Of a DNA stretch of 10,128 nucleotides, positions 1 through 6,902 are shown piece by piece. The notes beneath the pieces were generated by a model. That model saw only the letters and a list, made by a program, of their open reading frames with translations, was not told the origin of the DNA and did not search any database. The stretch covers positions 1-10,128 of the forward strand of contig JAIBJP010000061.1 in assembly GCA_020029625.1 (NCBI GenBank), in the 5' to 3' direction. Within the stretch, counting starts at the first letter, position 1; every line of letters starts with the position of its first letter. Source of the DNA: Actinomycetota bacterium (lineage in GTDB: Bacteria > Actinomycetota > Thermoleophilia > Gaiellales > Gaiellaceae). The translations under genes were made by a program, and so were the position numbers.

Positions 1-1
1 T

Positions 2-784
2 GCGCTCGTGCTTGCGCCTCCGTGGCATTACGTCGGCGACTTTCTCGTGATCGAGTACTGGGCGGAGCCCGCCGCGGTCGAGGCCGTCCTTCCTCCCGGC
101 CTCGAGCCGCATCCCGATCCGGGACGCTGTGCGGCGCTCTTCATCGACTGGCAATCGTGCTCCGACTCACGCGAGGAGCTCGACGACCCGGTCCGGAGCC
201 AGTACCGCGAGTTCTTCGTCGTCGTGAACGCGCTGCTGGACGGCGACCCCGTGACGACGTGCCCGTACATCTGGGTCGACCGCGACTTCGCCTTGGCGCG
301 CGGCTGGGTGCAGGGATTTCCGAAGAAGCTGGGCTCGATCCACATGACGCGCCATTTCCCCCTCCACTCGAACGCGGGGCCAGATCTGGCTGCGGGCGCC
401 CGTTTCGCCGGCACGCTCGCGGCGGGCGATCGCCGTCTCGCGTTCGGGGCCGTGACGCTCGAGGGCGAGAGCGCCGAGGGGCCGACGCACAACGACCCTC
501 CTCTCGTCAACGTGCGCCACTTCCCCCGCCTCGCCGCCGGGCGGCACGACGAGCCAGCCGTCCACGAGCTCGTGCGCGCGCGAAGCCGCGACCGCTCTAT
601 CTCTCCAATCTGGGAAGGAACAAGCGAGCTCGAGCTCTATCCGGCGCCGAACGAGGAGCTTGCCGCCCTCGCGCCGGTCCGGACCGGCAAGGGGTTCCGC
701 TTCACCTTCGTGTACACGGTCGACGATCTCGAGACCGTGCGTGACTACACGCGCACCGAGGTCGCAGCAGCCACGGAGCCATGA
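2..784 (+). CDS. Acetoacetate decarboxylase family protein (5' end probably outside window)
   Basis: Members of this family (ADC and relatives) use a lysine Schiff base to decarboxylate beta-keto acids or to carry out related aldol/dehydration chemistry. Numbering from the GTG at 8, the Lys-Lys pair in GFPKKLG (K106/K107) matches the catalytic/auxiliary lysine pair of ADC. The segment QYREFF (about 65-70) and the Pro-rich opening APPWHYVGDF are also family-like. The frame is open back to base 2, reading Ala-Leu-Val before the GTG, and relatives usually have a short N-terminal segment before PPWHY. I therefore think the true start lies upstream and GTG 8 is internal or a fallback start. About 260 residues are visible, near the full family length. 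Its TGA overlaps the next ATG (ATGA at 781-784), so it belongs to the downstream operon. ADC-like folds also include non-decarboxylating enzymes, so the substrate is unknown. The family call is firm. Confidence 0.85.
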   Translation, partial: ALVLAPPWHYVGDFLVIEYWAEPAAVEAVLPPGLEPHPDPGRCAALFIDWQSCSDSREELDDPVRSQYREFFVVVNALLDGDPVTTCPYIWVDRDFALARGWVQGFPKKLGSIHMTRHFPLHSNAGPDLAAGARFAGTLAAGDRRLAFGAVTLEGESAEGPTHNDPPLVNVRHFPRLAAGRHDEPAVHELVRARSRDRSISPIWEGTSELELYPAPNEELAALAPVRTGKGFRFTFVYTVDDLETVRDYTRTEVAAATEP

Positions 785-1557
785 CCCGCGGAGCCATCGT
801 CACCGGAGGCGGGACCGGTATCGGGGCCGCGATCGCGCGCCGTCTCGCCGCGGACGGATTCGCCGTCGCCGTCACGGGCCGGCGCCGGGAACCGCTCGAC
901 GAAGTCGCCGCGGAGACAGGCGCGCTTCCTGTCGTTGCGGACACGGGTAACCCCACTGACGCCCAGAAGGCTGTCGAGGCCGCGAAGAGCGCCTTCGGCC
1001 GGCTGGACCTCCTCGTCTGCAACGCGGGCATCGGCCTGGAAGGGACGGTTGAGGAACAGTCGCCAGAGGACTGGGACGCGGTGCTGCGCACGAACGTCAC
1101 CGGGGCGTTCCTTGCCTGCCGGGCGGCGCTGCCCGAGCTCGTGCAGACGAAGGGGTCGATCGTGACCATCTCCTCCGATTCCGGACTGCGCGCGGGGCCT
1201 CGGTCGGCCGCCTACTGCACCGCCAAGGCGGGGCTCATCATGTTGACCCAGTGCATCGCGCTCGACTACGGGCCGCAGGGGGTGCGCGCGAATTGCATCT
1301 GCCCCGGATGGGTTCGGACCCCGATGGCCGACGGAGCGATGGATGAGTTGGGCGAGCTCCGGGGCGCGGACCGCGAGGGCGCCTACGAGCTCGTCTCTTC
1401 CCGCGTGCCGCTTCGTCGTCCCGGCAGTCCAGAGGAGATCGCCGCGGCCGTCGCGTGGCTTGCGTCCGAGGGGGCGGGGTTCACGACCGGCGCCGTGATT
1501 GCGATCGACGGGGGCAACAGCTTCGTCGACTCGAGTTCGATGGAGTTCGCTGTATGA
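781..1557 (+). CDS. SDR-family NADP-type oxidoreductase
   Basis: This is a classical short-chain dehydrogenase/reductase of 258 residues that interconverts an alcohol and a carbonyl using a nicotinamide cofactor in the cytosol. The Rossmann motif TGGGTGIG lies at 8-15, the NAG motif at 81-83 and the structural Asn at 105. The catalytic Ser132, Tyr145 and Lys149 are in SSDSG...YCTAK, and the PG motif is at 175-176. Basic residues right after beta-2 (TGRRRE, R34-R36) suggest a preference for NADP(H). The C-terminal GxxxxxDGG pattern (TTGAVIAIDGG) is typical, but a tail of about 13 residues beyond it is slightly long. The ATG at 781 overlaps the upstream stop, with only a weak CGGAG two bases before it, so translation is probably coupled. 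Its stop overlaps the ATG of the aldehyde dehydrogenase. A role oxidising a hydroxylated pathway intermediate is inferred from context. Confidence 0.93.
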   Translation: MTRGAIVTGGGTGIGAAIARRLAADGFAVAVTGRRREPLDEVAAETGALPVVADTGNPTDAQKAVEAAKSAFGRLDLLVCNAGIGLEGTVEEQSPEDWDAVLRTNVTGAFLACRAALPELVQTKGSIVTISSDSGLRAGPRSAAYCTAKAGLIMLTQCIALDYGPQGVRANCICPGWVRTPMADGAMDELGELRGADREGAYELVSSRVPLRRPGSPEEIAAAVAWLASEGAGFTTGAVIAIDGGNSFVDSSSMEFAV

Positions 1558-2999
1558 GCGTCGCCGGAGTCGCTGTTTCGCCGGACCATTTCATCGGCGG
1601 TAGGCGCGTGGCGAGCGACGCCCGTTTCGAAGATCGCTCCCCGATCGACGAGCAGGTACTCGCCGAGGTCGCGCGGGGAGGCGTCCGTGAGGTGGAGCTT
1701 GCCGTCGAGGCAGCGTGCGCAGCTTTCGCGGACTGGGCCGCTCTCGGAGTCGCCGTTCGCGCCGAGCACCTCCGCCGCCTCGCCGATTTGGTCGACGCCA
1801 ACGTCGACCGGATCGCGGCGGTCGAGTGTCTCGACATGGCCATGCTCGAGCGCTCCCTCCGCGCCCGCGTCATCCCGCGAGGCGCTCGCAATTTTCGCGC
1901 CTATGCGGAGCTCGCCGAGAGCTACAGGGAGCGGGTCTGGAGCTCGAACGGAACCTCGAATCGGGTTGTGCGCATGCCGGCGGGCGCGGTCGGTGTGATC
2001 ACCCCGTGGAACGCGCCCTTCATGCTCTCGACGTGGAAGACCGCACCGGCGCTCGCCGCAGGGTGCACAGTCGTCCTCAAGCCGCCGGAATGGGCGCCTC
2101 TTTCCTGCTCGCTCCTGGCCGACCTGACAGAAGAGGCGGGCATCCCGCCCGGCGTCTTCAATGTCGTCCAGGGAATCGGCGAGGAAGCCGGCGCGGATCT
2201 GGTCGCAAACGGTCGCTTGCGACGCGTGAGCTTCACGGGCTCTTCGCAGACGGGTCAGCTGGTGGCAACCTCGGCTGCGCGGAACCTCGTGCCCTTCACG
2301 GCAGAGCTCGGCGGCAAGGGCCCGCTCGTCGTCTTCGCCGACGCCGACTTCGACGCGGCCGCCCAGAAGGCGGCCCTCCAGTACGACGACTCCGGGCAGA
2401 ACTGCATGGCGGGTACTCGTCTCCTCGTCGAGGAGTCCGCCGCGGGCGAGTTTCTCGAGCGCTTTCACCGCGCTGTCGACGCCCACGTGCTCGGCGACCC
2501 CCGGGATGAAGCGACGACGATCTCGCCCCTCATTCATCGCGATCACCTCGCGCGCGTCGAGGGATTCGTCGACCGGGCGCGTGCGAACGGCGACCGCATC
2601 GTGCGCGGGGGCCGCGTGGCAGAGATCGGCGGGCTCTGGTACGAGCCGACTCTCGTCGAACCGCGCTCGAACGACTCCGAGATCGTCCAACAGGAAGTGT
2701 TCGGACCGGTCCTGATCTTCCAGACCTTCGGGACCGAGGACGAGGCGGTCGCGCTCGCCAACTCGACGCGGTACGGGCTTGCGGCGACGGTTTACACGTC
2801 ATCAGCCGAGCGCGCCGAGCGGGTCGGACGGTCGATTCGGGCCGGGACGGTATGGGTCAACTGCTTTCTCGTGCGCGACCTGACGGCCCCGTTCGGCGGG
2901 ATCGGCATCTCGGGAATCGGGCGCGAGGGTGGGGACTACGCGCTCGACTTCTACTCCGACCTGAAGACGCTTCAGATCCAGGAGGACTCGACTCGATGA
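1554..2999 (+). CDS. Aldehyde dehydrogenase, HpaE/hydroxymuconic-semialdehyde dehydrogenase-like
   Basis: NAD(P)-dependent aldehyde dehydrogenase superfamily enzyme of 481 residues, the usual length. It oxidises an aldehyde to the carboxylic acid. All key residues are present: Asn153 in TPWNAPF, Lys176 in LKPPEW (cofactor), the FTGSSQTG loop at 227-234, general base Glu251 in ELGGKGP, nucleophile Cys284 in GQNCMAG, Glu381 in EVFGP, and PFGG at 446-449. The C-terminal GISGIGREGGDYALDFYSDLKT resembles 5-carboxymethyl-2-hydroxymuconate and 2-hydroxymuconic semialdehyde dehydrogenases, although specificity cannot be assigned from this alone. I chose the ATG at 1554 because it makes an ATGA overlap with the upstream stop and has GGAG at 1542-1545, eight bases before it. 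The longer open frame back to 1455 lies inside the SDR gene and is not used. The next gene starts in another ATGA overlap. Confidence 0.94.
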   Translation: MSVAGVAVSPDHFIGGRRVASDARFEDRSPIDEQVLAEVARGGVREVELAVEAACAAFADWAALGVAVRAEHLRRLADLVDANVDRIAAVECLDMAMLERSLRARVIPRGARNFRAYAELAESYRERVWSSNGTSNRVVRMPAGAVGVITPWNAPFMLSTWKTAPALAAGCTVVLKPPEWAPLSCSLLADLTEEAGIPPGVFNVVQGIGEEAGADLVANGRLRRVSFTGSSQTGQLVATSAARNLVPFTAELGGKGPLVVFADADFDAAAQKAALQYDDSGQNCMAGTRLLVEESAAGEFLERFHRAVDAHVLGDPRDEATTISPLIHRDHLARVEGFVDRARANGDRIVRGGRVAEIGGLWYEPTLVEPRSNDSEIVQQEVFGPVLIFQTFGTEDEAVALANSTRYGLAATVYTSSAERAERVGRSIRAGTVWVNCFLVRDLTAPFGGIGISGIGREGGDYALDFYSDLKTLQIQEDSTR

Positions 3000-4255
3000 C
3001 CGTGCTCGACCGCGGCCCGCGACTCGAGGATGTCAGCCTCGAGAACGACGATTTCGCCAAGCACGTACCCCACGAGACGTTCGCGCTCCTGCGCCGTGAG
3101 GCGCCCGTCTGGTGGTACGACTGGCCGCTCGGCCGGGGCTATTGGTGCGTGACGAAGCACGCCGACGTCGTCGCCGTGTCCCGCGACACGAAGACGTTCA
3201 CCTCCGAGCAGGGGGCGAACCTCGAGGACCTCGACGAAGAGCAGCGCGCGGCGCGCCAGTCCATGCTGGAGACGGACCCGCCGCGCCACACGCGGCTGCG
3301 CGGGCTCGTCGGCCCGCCCTTCACGCCGCGGGCGATCAAGGCCTACGAGCTCGTTTTGCGCGAGCTGACGGCGGCCGTGCTCGACCGCGCCTTGCCGCTC
3401 CGCGAGTTCGACTTCATCGAAGAGGTCGCCAAGCAGCTTCCCATCCGTGTGCTCGCCAGTCTGCTCGGCGCGCCCGACGAGGACACCGACCGGCTGATCG
3501 ACTGGGGCGACCGCATGATCGGCAACACCGACCCGGAGCTCGCCGACGTGCTCTCGGACACCCCCGAGAGCGAGAAGTACCGGATGCTCCCGTTCCGCAG
3601 CCCGGCCTCGCTCGAGCTCTTCGAATACGCCCACCGGATCGCCGACGAGCGGCGCGGCGCGCCCACGGACGACCTCGTCAGCAAGCTCGTCAACGCCGAG
3701 ATCGACGGCGAGCGCCTCACCGAGCGCGAGTTCGACACGATGTTCCTGCTCCTCGTCGTGGCCGGGAACGAGACGACGCGCCAGGCGATCGCCCACGGCA
3801 TGCTGGCGCTGGCGGAGAACCGCGACCAGTGGCGGCGCCTCGCCGATGATCCGGAGCTCGTCTGGACAGCAGGAGCGGACGAGATCCTGCGTTGGTCGTC
3901 CCCTGTCCTCCACTTCCGGCGCACCGCGACCCGTGACGTCGAGGTCGGCGGACAGAAGATCGTGGCCGGCGACAAGGTCGTCATCTGGTACGTGTCCGCG
4001 AACTTCGACGAGGAGGTGTTCGCCGATCCCCTGCGCTTCGATGTTGGCCGGCGGCCGAACCCTCATGTGACCTTCGGAGGCGGCGGCCCGCATTTCTGCC
4101 TGGGTGCCCACCTCGCGAAGCTCGAGGTGCAGGTGATGTTCGACGCGCTCCTTCCGCGGCTCGCCGACATCGAGCTGCTCGGGCCCGCAGAGAGGATGCG
4201 AACAAACTTCACCAACGCGCTCAAGCGGATGCCCGTGCGCGTAACGGAGGCGTAG
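2996..4255 (+). CDS. Cytochrome P450 (CYP124/125/142-like)
   Basis: Soluble bacterial P450 of 419 residues, a haem-thiolate monooxygenase that inserts one oxygen atom from O2. Visible landmarks are the C-helix region DPPRHTRLRGLV (94-105), the I-helix AGNETT (256-261) with the acid/Thr pair replaced as Asn-Glu-Thr-Thr, ExxR at E296-R299, and the haem loop FGGGGPHFCLG with Cys368 as axial ligand. The long stretch around EILRWSSPVLHFRRTATRDVE resembles the CYP124/125/142 group known for terminal hydroxylation of branched lipids and sterol side chains. That substrate class is only a hint here. No membrane anchor is present. The ATG at 2996 overlaps the upstream stop and has AGGAGG at 2980-2985, ten bases before it. 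No ferredoxin or ferredoxin reductase gene lies in the window, so electron partners must be encoded elsewhere. Confidence 0.95.
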   Translation: MTVLDRGPRLEDVSLENDDFAKHVPHETFALLRREAPVWWYDWPLGRGYWCVTKHADVVAVSRDTKTFTSEQGANLEDLDEEQRAARQSMLETDPPRHTRLRGLVGPPFTPRAIKAYELVLRELTAAVLDRALPLREFDFIEEVAKQLPIRVLASLLGAPDEDTDRLIDWGDRMIGNTDPELADVLSDTPESEKYRMLPFRSPASLELFEYAHRIADERRGAPTDDLVSKLVNAEIDGERLTEREFDTMFLLLVVAGNETTRQAIAHGMLALAENRDQWRRLADDPELVWTAGADEILRWSSPVLHFRRTATRDVEVGGQKIVAGDKVVIWYVSANFDEEVFADPLRFDVGRRPNPHVTFGGGGPHFCLGAHLAKLEVQVMFDALLPRLADIELLGPAERMRTNFTNALKRMPVRVTEA

Positions 4256-4267
4256 GAAAGCGCGTCT

Positions 4268-4795
4268 ATGTCGGAGGCGCTCGTCAGCGCATTCCGCGGC
4301 TGCGTCGGCGAGTTCGCCACGGGGGTTACCGTCGTCACGGCCGACCATGAGGGGCTCCCGGCCGGTATGACGCTCAACTCGTTCACGTCGGTCTCGCTCG
4401 AGCCGCTGCTCGTCCTGGTCTCCCTCGGAAGCGGCTCGCGCACCCTCCACGCGACGAGCGCGAGCGGACGATTCGCGGTCAGCATCCTCAGCCGCGGGCA
4501 GCGGGACGTCGCGCTCGATTTCTCGGAGGCCGGCGCGCCGTTTCCCGCCATGCACGTAGCTCGCGACCGCGAAGGGTTCCTGCCCGTTTCAGGCGCAGCG
4601 GCGGTCCTGCGCTGCCACGTCGAGCGGATCGAGAGCGCGGGCGACCACGCTCTCGTAATCGGCGAGGTCGTCTCGATCGAGCACGGAGGCGGCGAGCCCT
4701 TGATCTTCCACCGGGGACGGTTCGGAGGCATCGAGCTCGACGCCGTCGTGCCGGCGGGGCACCCGATCGCGATCGACGAGGGAGCGGGGTGGTGA
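4268..4795 (+). CDS. Flavin reductase-like protein (HpaC/FMN-binding split-barrel family)
   Basis: This 175-residue protein belongs to the flavin reductase-like domain family, small split-barrel enzymes that reduce FMN or FAD with NAD(P)H and pass reduced flavin to a two-component monooxygenase. Family marks run almost the full length: FATGVTVVTA (16-25), GMTLNSFTSVSLEPLLVLVSL (33-53), FAVSILSRGQRDVALDFS (69-86), LRCHVERIESAGDHALVIGEV (114-134, with the conserved GDH) and PLIFHRGRFGGI (144-155). It starts 12 nt after the P450 stop, and AGGAAAG at 4254-4260 overlaps that stop. No flavin-dependent oxygenase partner lies in the window. The partner may be upstream, or the protein may bind flavin for another use. 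The C-terminal 20 residues are variable. I cannot decide between FMN and FAD. Confidence 0.9.
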   Translation: MSEALVSAFRGCVGEFATGVTVVTADHEGLPAGMTLNSFTSVSLEPLLVLVSLGSGSRTLHATSASGRFAVSILSRGQRDVALDFSEAGAPFPAMHVARDREGFLPVSGAAAVLRCHVERIESAGDHALVIGEVVSIEHGGGEPLIFHRGRFGGIELDAVVPAGHPIAIDEGAGW

Positions 4796-5007
4796 GCTTC
4801 GAGAGCGATGTCCGCCCGTTGTTTCGGCCGGACGACGCCGAATCCATGTCGTGGGCATTCGATCTCGCGTCCTACGAAGACGTCAAGGAAAACGCCGAGG
4901 CCATCTACGAGCGTCTCGCCGACGGCTCGATGCCCTGCGACGAGCCGTGGCCGGACGAGCACGTGCAGGTCTTCCGGGACTGGATGGACGCCGGAATGCC
5001 GCCCTAG
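4792..5007 (+). CDS. Small acidic protein resembling a haem-less planctomycete-type cytochrome c C-terminus
   Basis: This is a 71-residue acidic protein with no signal peptide or membrane segment. It opens FESDVRPLF and continues FDLASYEDVKENAEAIYERLADGSMPCDEPWPDEHVQVFRDWMDAGMPP. The order [V-x-P-hydrophobic-F], [L-S-Y-x-D-V], [I-x-x-R-L-x-x-G-x-M-P] and [F-x-x-W-x-x-x-G-x-P] resembles planctomycete-type cytochrome c domains. However, the CxxCH haem site that would follow the first block is absent: RPDDAESM stands there, and the only Cys is in MPC. I recall similar short proteins from other bacteria, all of unknown function. I chose the GTG at 4792 because it overlaps the upstream TGA (GTGA), with GGGAG at 4780-4784 seven bases before. 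A GTG at 4789 would add one residue. It is last in the P450/flavin reductase run. Function is unknown; expression is plausible from coupling and composition. Confidence 0.72.
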   Translation: MSFESDVRPLFRPDDAESMSWAFDLASYEDVKENAEAIYERLADGSMPCDEPWPDEHVQVFRDWMDAGMPP

Positions 5008-5564
5008 CCGCTCGCGGCGGCGAACGCATCCAGAGCCGCCAGCGTGGCCTTGACCTGCTCGGGTATGAGAGGAATCTGTCTCACGAGCGGCGGGAAGAGG
5101 ACCCACACCACCGAGCCGCCCATGTGGCGAATAACGGCCCGTCCGTCCGGGTCGACCCGAATGCGCTCGAAGTGGACGAGGCCCAGCCGCTCGGCGAGGT
5201 GAGCGTCCGAGCCGAGACGTTCCGCGAGCTGCCTGCCCGCCGCATCGTGGCGCTTCGCCCGAAAGCGCACGCCCCGCATTCGGACGAGGCCCTTCCCGCG
5301 TGCGGACAGCCCTCGAGTCCGGGGAAGCACCGGGTCGTCGGTCGAGATCTCGAGCGCGTAGTTGCCGCCCAGGATCTTCCCTTCCTGCGACATCCGCAGG
5401 CGTACGGGCGAGCGGCCGCCAGGCGAGCGAAGCCGGGCCTGGAGGGGGCTCAGCCGCTCGGCTTCGGAGTACCCCGCCCTGCCGAAACGATCGATTGCGT
5501 CGTCGAGTACAGAGACCGCACGCTGGCGCGCAGGTCCCTGGAACTGCGTCCACCGGCTACTCAT
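5004..5564 (-). CDS. Conserved hypothetical protein, probably DUF3156-like
   Basis: This 186-residue basic protein lacks a signal peptide and clear membrane segments. The most distinctive parts are GKILGGNYALEIS (62-74), MRGVRFRAKRH (96-106), and a strongly patterned block at 133-166 (ERIRVDPDGRAVIRHMGG, then VVWVLFPPLVR). I associate this block with the DUF3156 family of unknown function, from memory and without a search. The gene lies 15 bases downstream of the glutamine-synthetase-family gene. It has its own Shine-Dalgarno GGAG (complement of 5574-5577) nine bases before the ATG, so it is the third gene of the permease-ligase operon. Its TAG shares the CTAG tetranucleotide with the stop of the opposing gene. 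Its repeated-looking charge pattern and cytosolic character fit an accessory role, but no activity can be assigned. A longer overlapping frame (to 5553, 496 aa) is antisense noise. Confidence 0.75.
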   Translation of the reverse strand: MSSRWTQFQGPARQRAVSVLDDAIDRFGRAGYSEAERLSPLQARLRSPGGRSPVRLRMSQEGKILGGNYALEISTDDPVLPRTRGLSARGKGLVRMRGVRFRAKRHDAAGRQLAERLGSDAHLAERLGLVHFERIRVDPDGRAVIRHMGGSVVWVLFPPLVRQIPLIPEQVKATLAALDAFAAASG

Positions 5565-5579
5565 CAGACGATGCTCCAG

Positions 5580-6902
5580 TTAGAGAGCGTCGGCGTACTC
5601 GCGCAGCTCCCAGTCGGTCACGGCGAGTCGGAAGCGCCGCCACTCGTTGCGCTTGATCGTGACGAAGGCCTGCACGAACTGCTCACCGACCGCCGCGCGC
5701 GTGAACGAATCGGCCTCAAGTGCGTCGAGGGCCTCACCCAGCGAGAGCGGCACTGTCTCCCGCTCGACCGGCGGCTCATACACGCGCTCGGTGGGAGGGC
5801 CCGGATCGAGCCGCCTCTCGACTCCGTCGACGCCCGCGAAGATGTGGACGGCGGACGCGAGGTACGCGCTCGCGCTGCCGTCGCCGAGCCGCGACTCCAG
5901 CCGCGCCGCCTCGCCTCGCTCGGCAGGAATTCGCACGCAGACCGAGCGGTTGTCCGTGCCCCAATCCACGAAGTAGGGCCCGAGCTCCTGCGCCACGAAG
6001 CGCTTGTATGCGTTTACGGTGGGAGCGCAGACGGCCGTCATGCCCCGCGCGTGCGCGAGGAGGCCGCCAAGAAACGCATGGGCGTCGTCGGAGAGGCCCA
6101 GCTTGCCTTGCGGATCATCGAAGAAGTTCCTGCCTCCGCCCCAGGCGGAGAAGTGGAGGTGGTAGCCCGACGTCCCACCTCCCTCCGTCGGGCGGCCGAT
6201 GAAGGTTGCGACGAGGCCGTGGATCGCAGCGGTCTCTTTGACTGCGAGCTTCAGCAGGTGCGCCTCGTCGGCAGCTGTGAGTGCATCCGCGAAACGTGTG
6301 TTGATCTCCCACTGCGAGGGGTCGTACTCATGGTTCACGCAGACGAACGGGAGCCCGAGCCCGCGGACGTTGTCCTCCATCTGACGGACGACACCGCCGG
6401 GATCGGCCCGCGCGTCCATCCGATAGACGAGCCCGGGCGTCGGCTGGTAGGGCTCCAGTCGGCGTTCCGGAGTCCAGCGCAGCAGGAAGAACTCGAGCTC
6501 GTGGCCGACGGAGATGCGAAGGCCCTTGCCCTCGGCGGCGGCGATCGCTCTGCGCAGGATGTTGCGGGGGTCGGTTTCGAGGGGCTTCCCGTCGAGACGG
6601 CAATCGGCGAGGCAGATGGCCGTCTCTCGTTCCCACGGAACGATCCGGAGAGTCTCCAGATCGGGAATGACCTGCATGTCGCGGAAGTTGACCTCGTCCC
6701 GAATCCCGGTCCCGTCGGGCATGACCCCCGCATGGTCGATGGCGAAGACCGACACGCAGAAGTTGAGCCCTTCCTCACACGCTCGCTCGAGCACGTCCAG
6801 CGGAATGACCTTGGCCCGCGTCGTGCCGATCAGATCGGCGTAGTGGACGCGGACGCGAGTGACGCCCGCCTTCGCGAGTTCGCGAAGCCGGTCGTCGGCC
6901 AT
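5580..6902 (-). CDS. Glutamine synthetase family protein (gamma-glutamyl-amine ligase-like)
   Basis: An ATP-dependent carboxylate-amine ligase of 440 residues with the full GS catalytic core. Metal and nucleotide ligands are recognisable: E135 and E137 in GHELEFFL, E192 and E199 in NHEYDPSQWEIN, H248/H250 in GYHLHFS, NAYKRF at 297-302, R319 and R324 in DNRSVCVRIP, and E336/R338 in LESRLGD. Three things set it apart from ammonia-assimilating GlnA. The usual FDGSS ammonium-site segment is replaced around 57-67 by DHAGVMPDGTG, the GQ of the E-x-GQ-x-E motif is SQ (196-197), and the NLYDLP adenylylation context is missing. These features and the adjacent permease favour a PuuA/GlnA-like enzyme that glutamylates an amine other than ammonia; this is inference. 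The ATG at 6902 overlaps the permease stop (ATGA) and has no Shine-Dalgarno sequence, so translation probably depends on coupling. Confidence 0.92.
   Translation of the reverse strand: MADDRLRELAKAGVTRVRVHYADLIGTTRAKVIPLDVLERACEEGLNFCVSVFAIDHAGVMPDGTGIRDEVNFRDMQVIPDLETLRIVPWERETAICLADCRLDGKPLETDPRNILRRAIAAAEGKGLRISVGHELEFFLLRWTPERRLEPYQPTPGLVYRMDARADPGGVVRQMEDNVRGLGLPFVCVNHEYDPSQWEINTRFADALTAADEAHLLKLAVKETAAIHGLVATFIGRPTEGGGTSGYHLHFSAWGGGRNFFDDPQGKLGLSDDAHAFLGGLLAHARGMTAVCAPTVNAYKRFVAQELGPYFVDWGTDNRSVCVRIPAERGEAARLESRLGDGSASAYLASAVHIFAGVDGVERRLDPGPPTERVYEPPVERETVPLSLGEALDALEADSFTRAAVGEQFVQAFVTIKRNEWRRFRLAVTDWELREYADAL

Noticed and set aside
1455..1553. Upstream extension of the aldehyde dehydrogenase
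   Set aside because: It would overlap the SDR coding sequence by about 100 bases and adds Arg-rich residues unlike any aldehyde dehydrogenase N-terminus. ATG 1554 has a good ribosome site.
2972..4555. 527-codon open frame on the - strand opposite the P450 and flavin reductase
   Set aside because: The opposite strand has complete P450 and flavin reductase motifs. The antisense product has biased composition (Arg, Glu, Val, Gly) and no domain pattern. The similar long frames at 1383-2690 (-), 4063-5553 (-) and 7172-8317 (+) are dismissed for the same reason.
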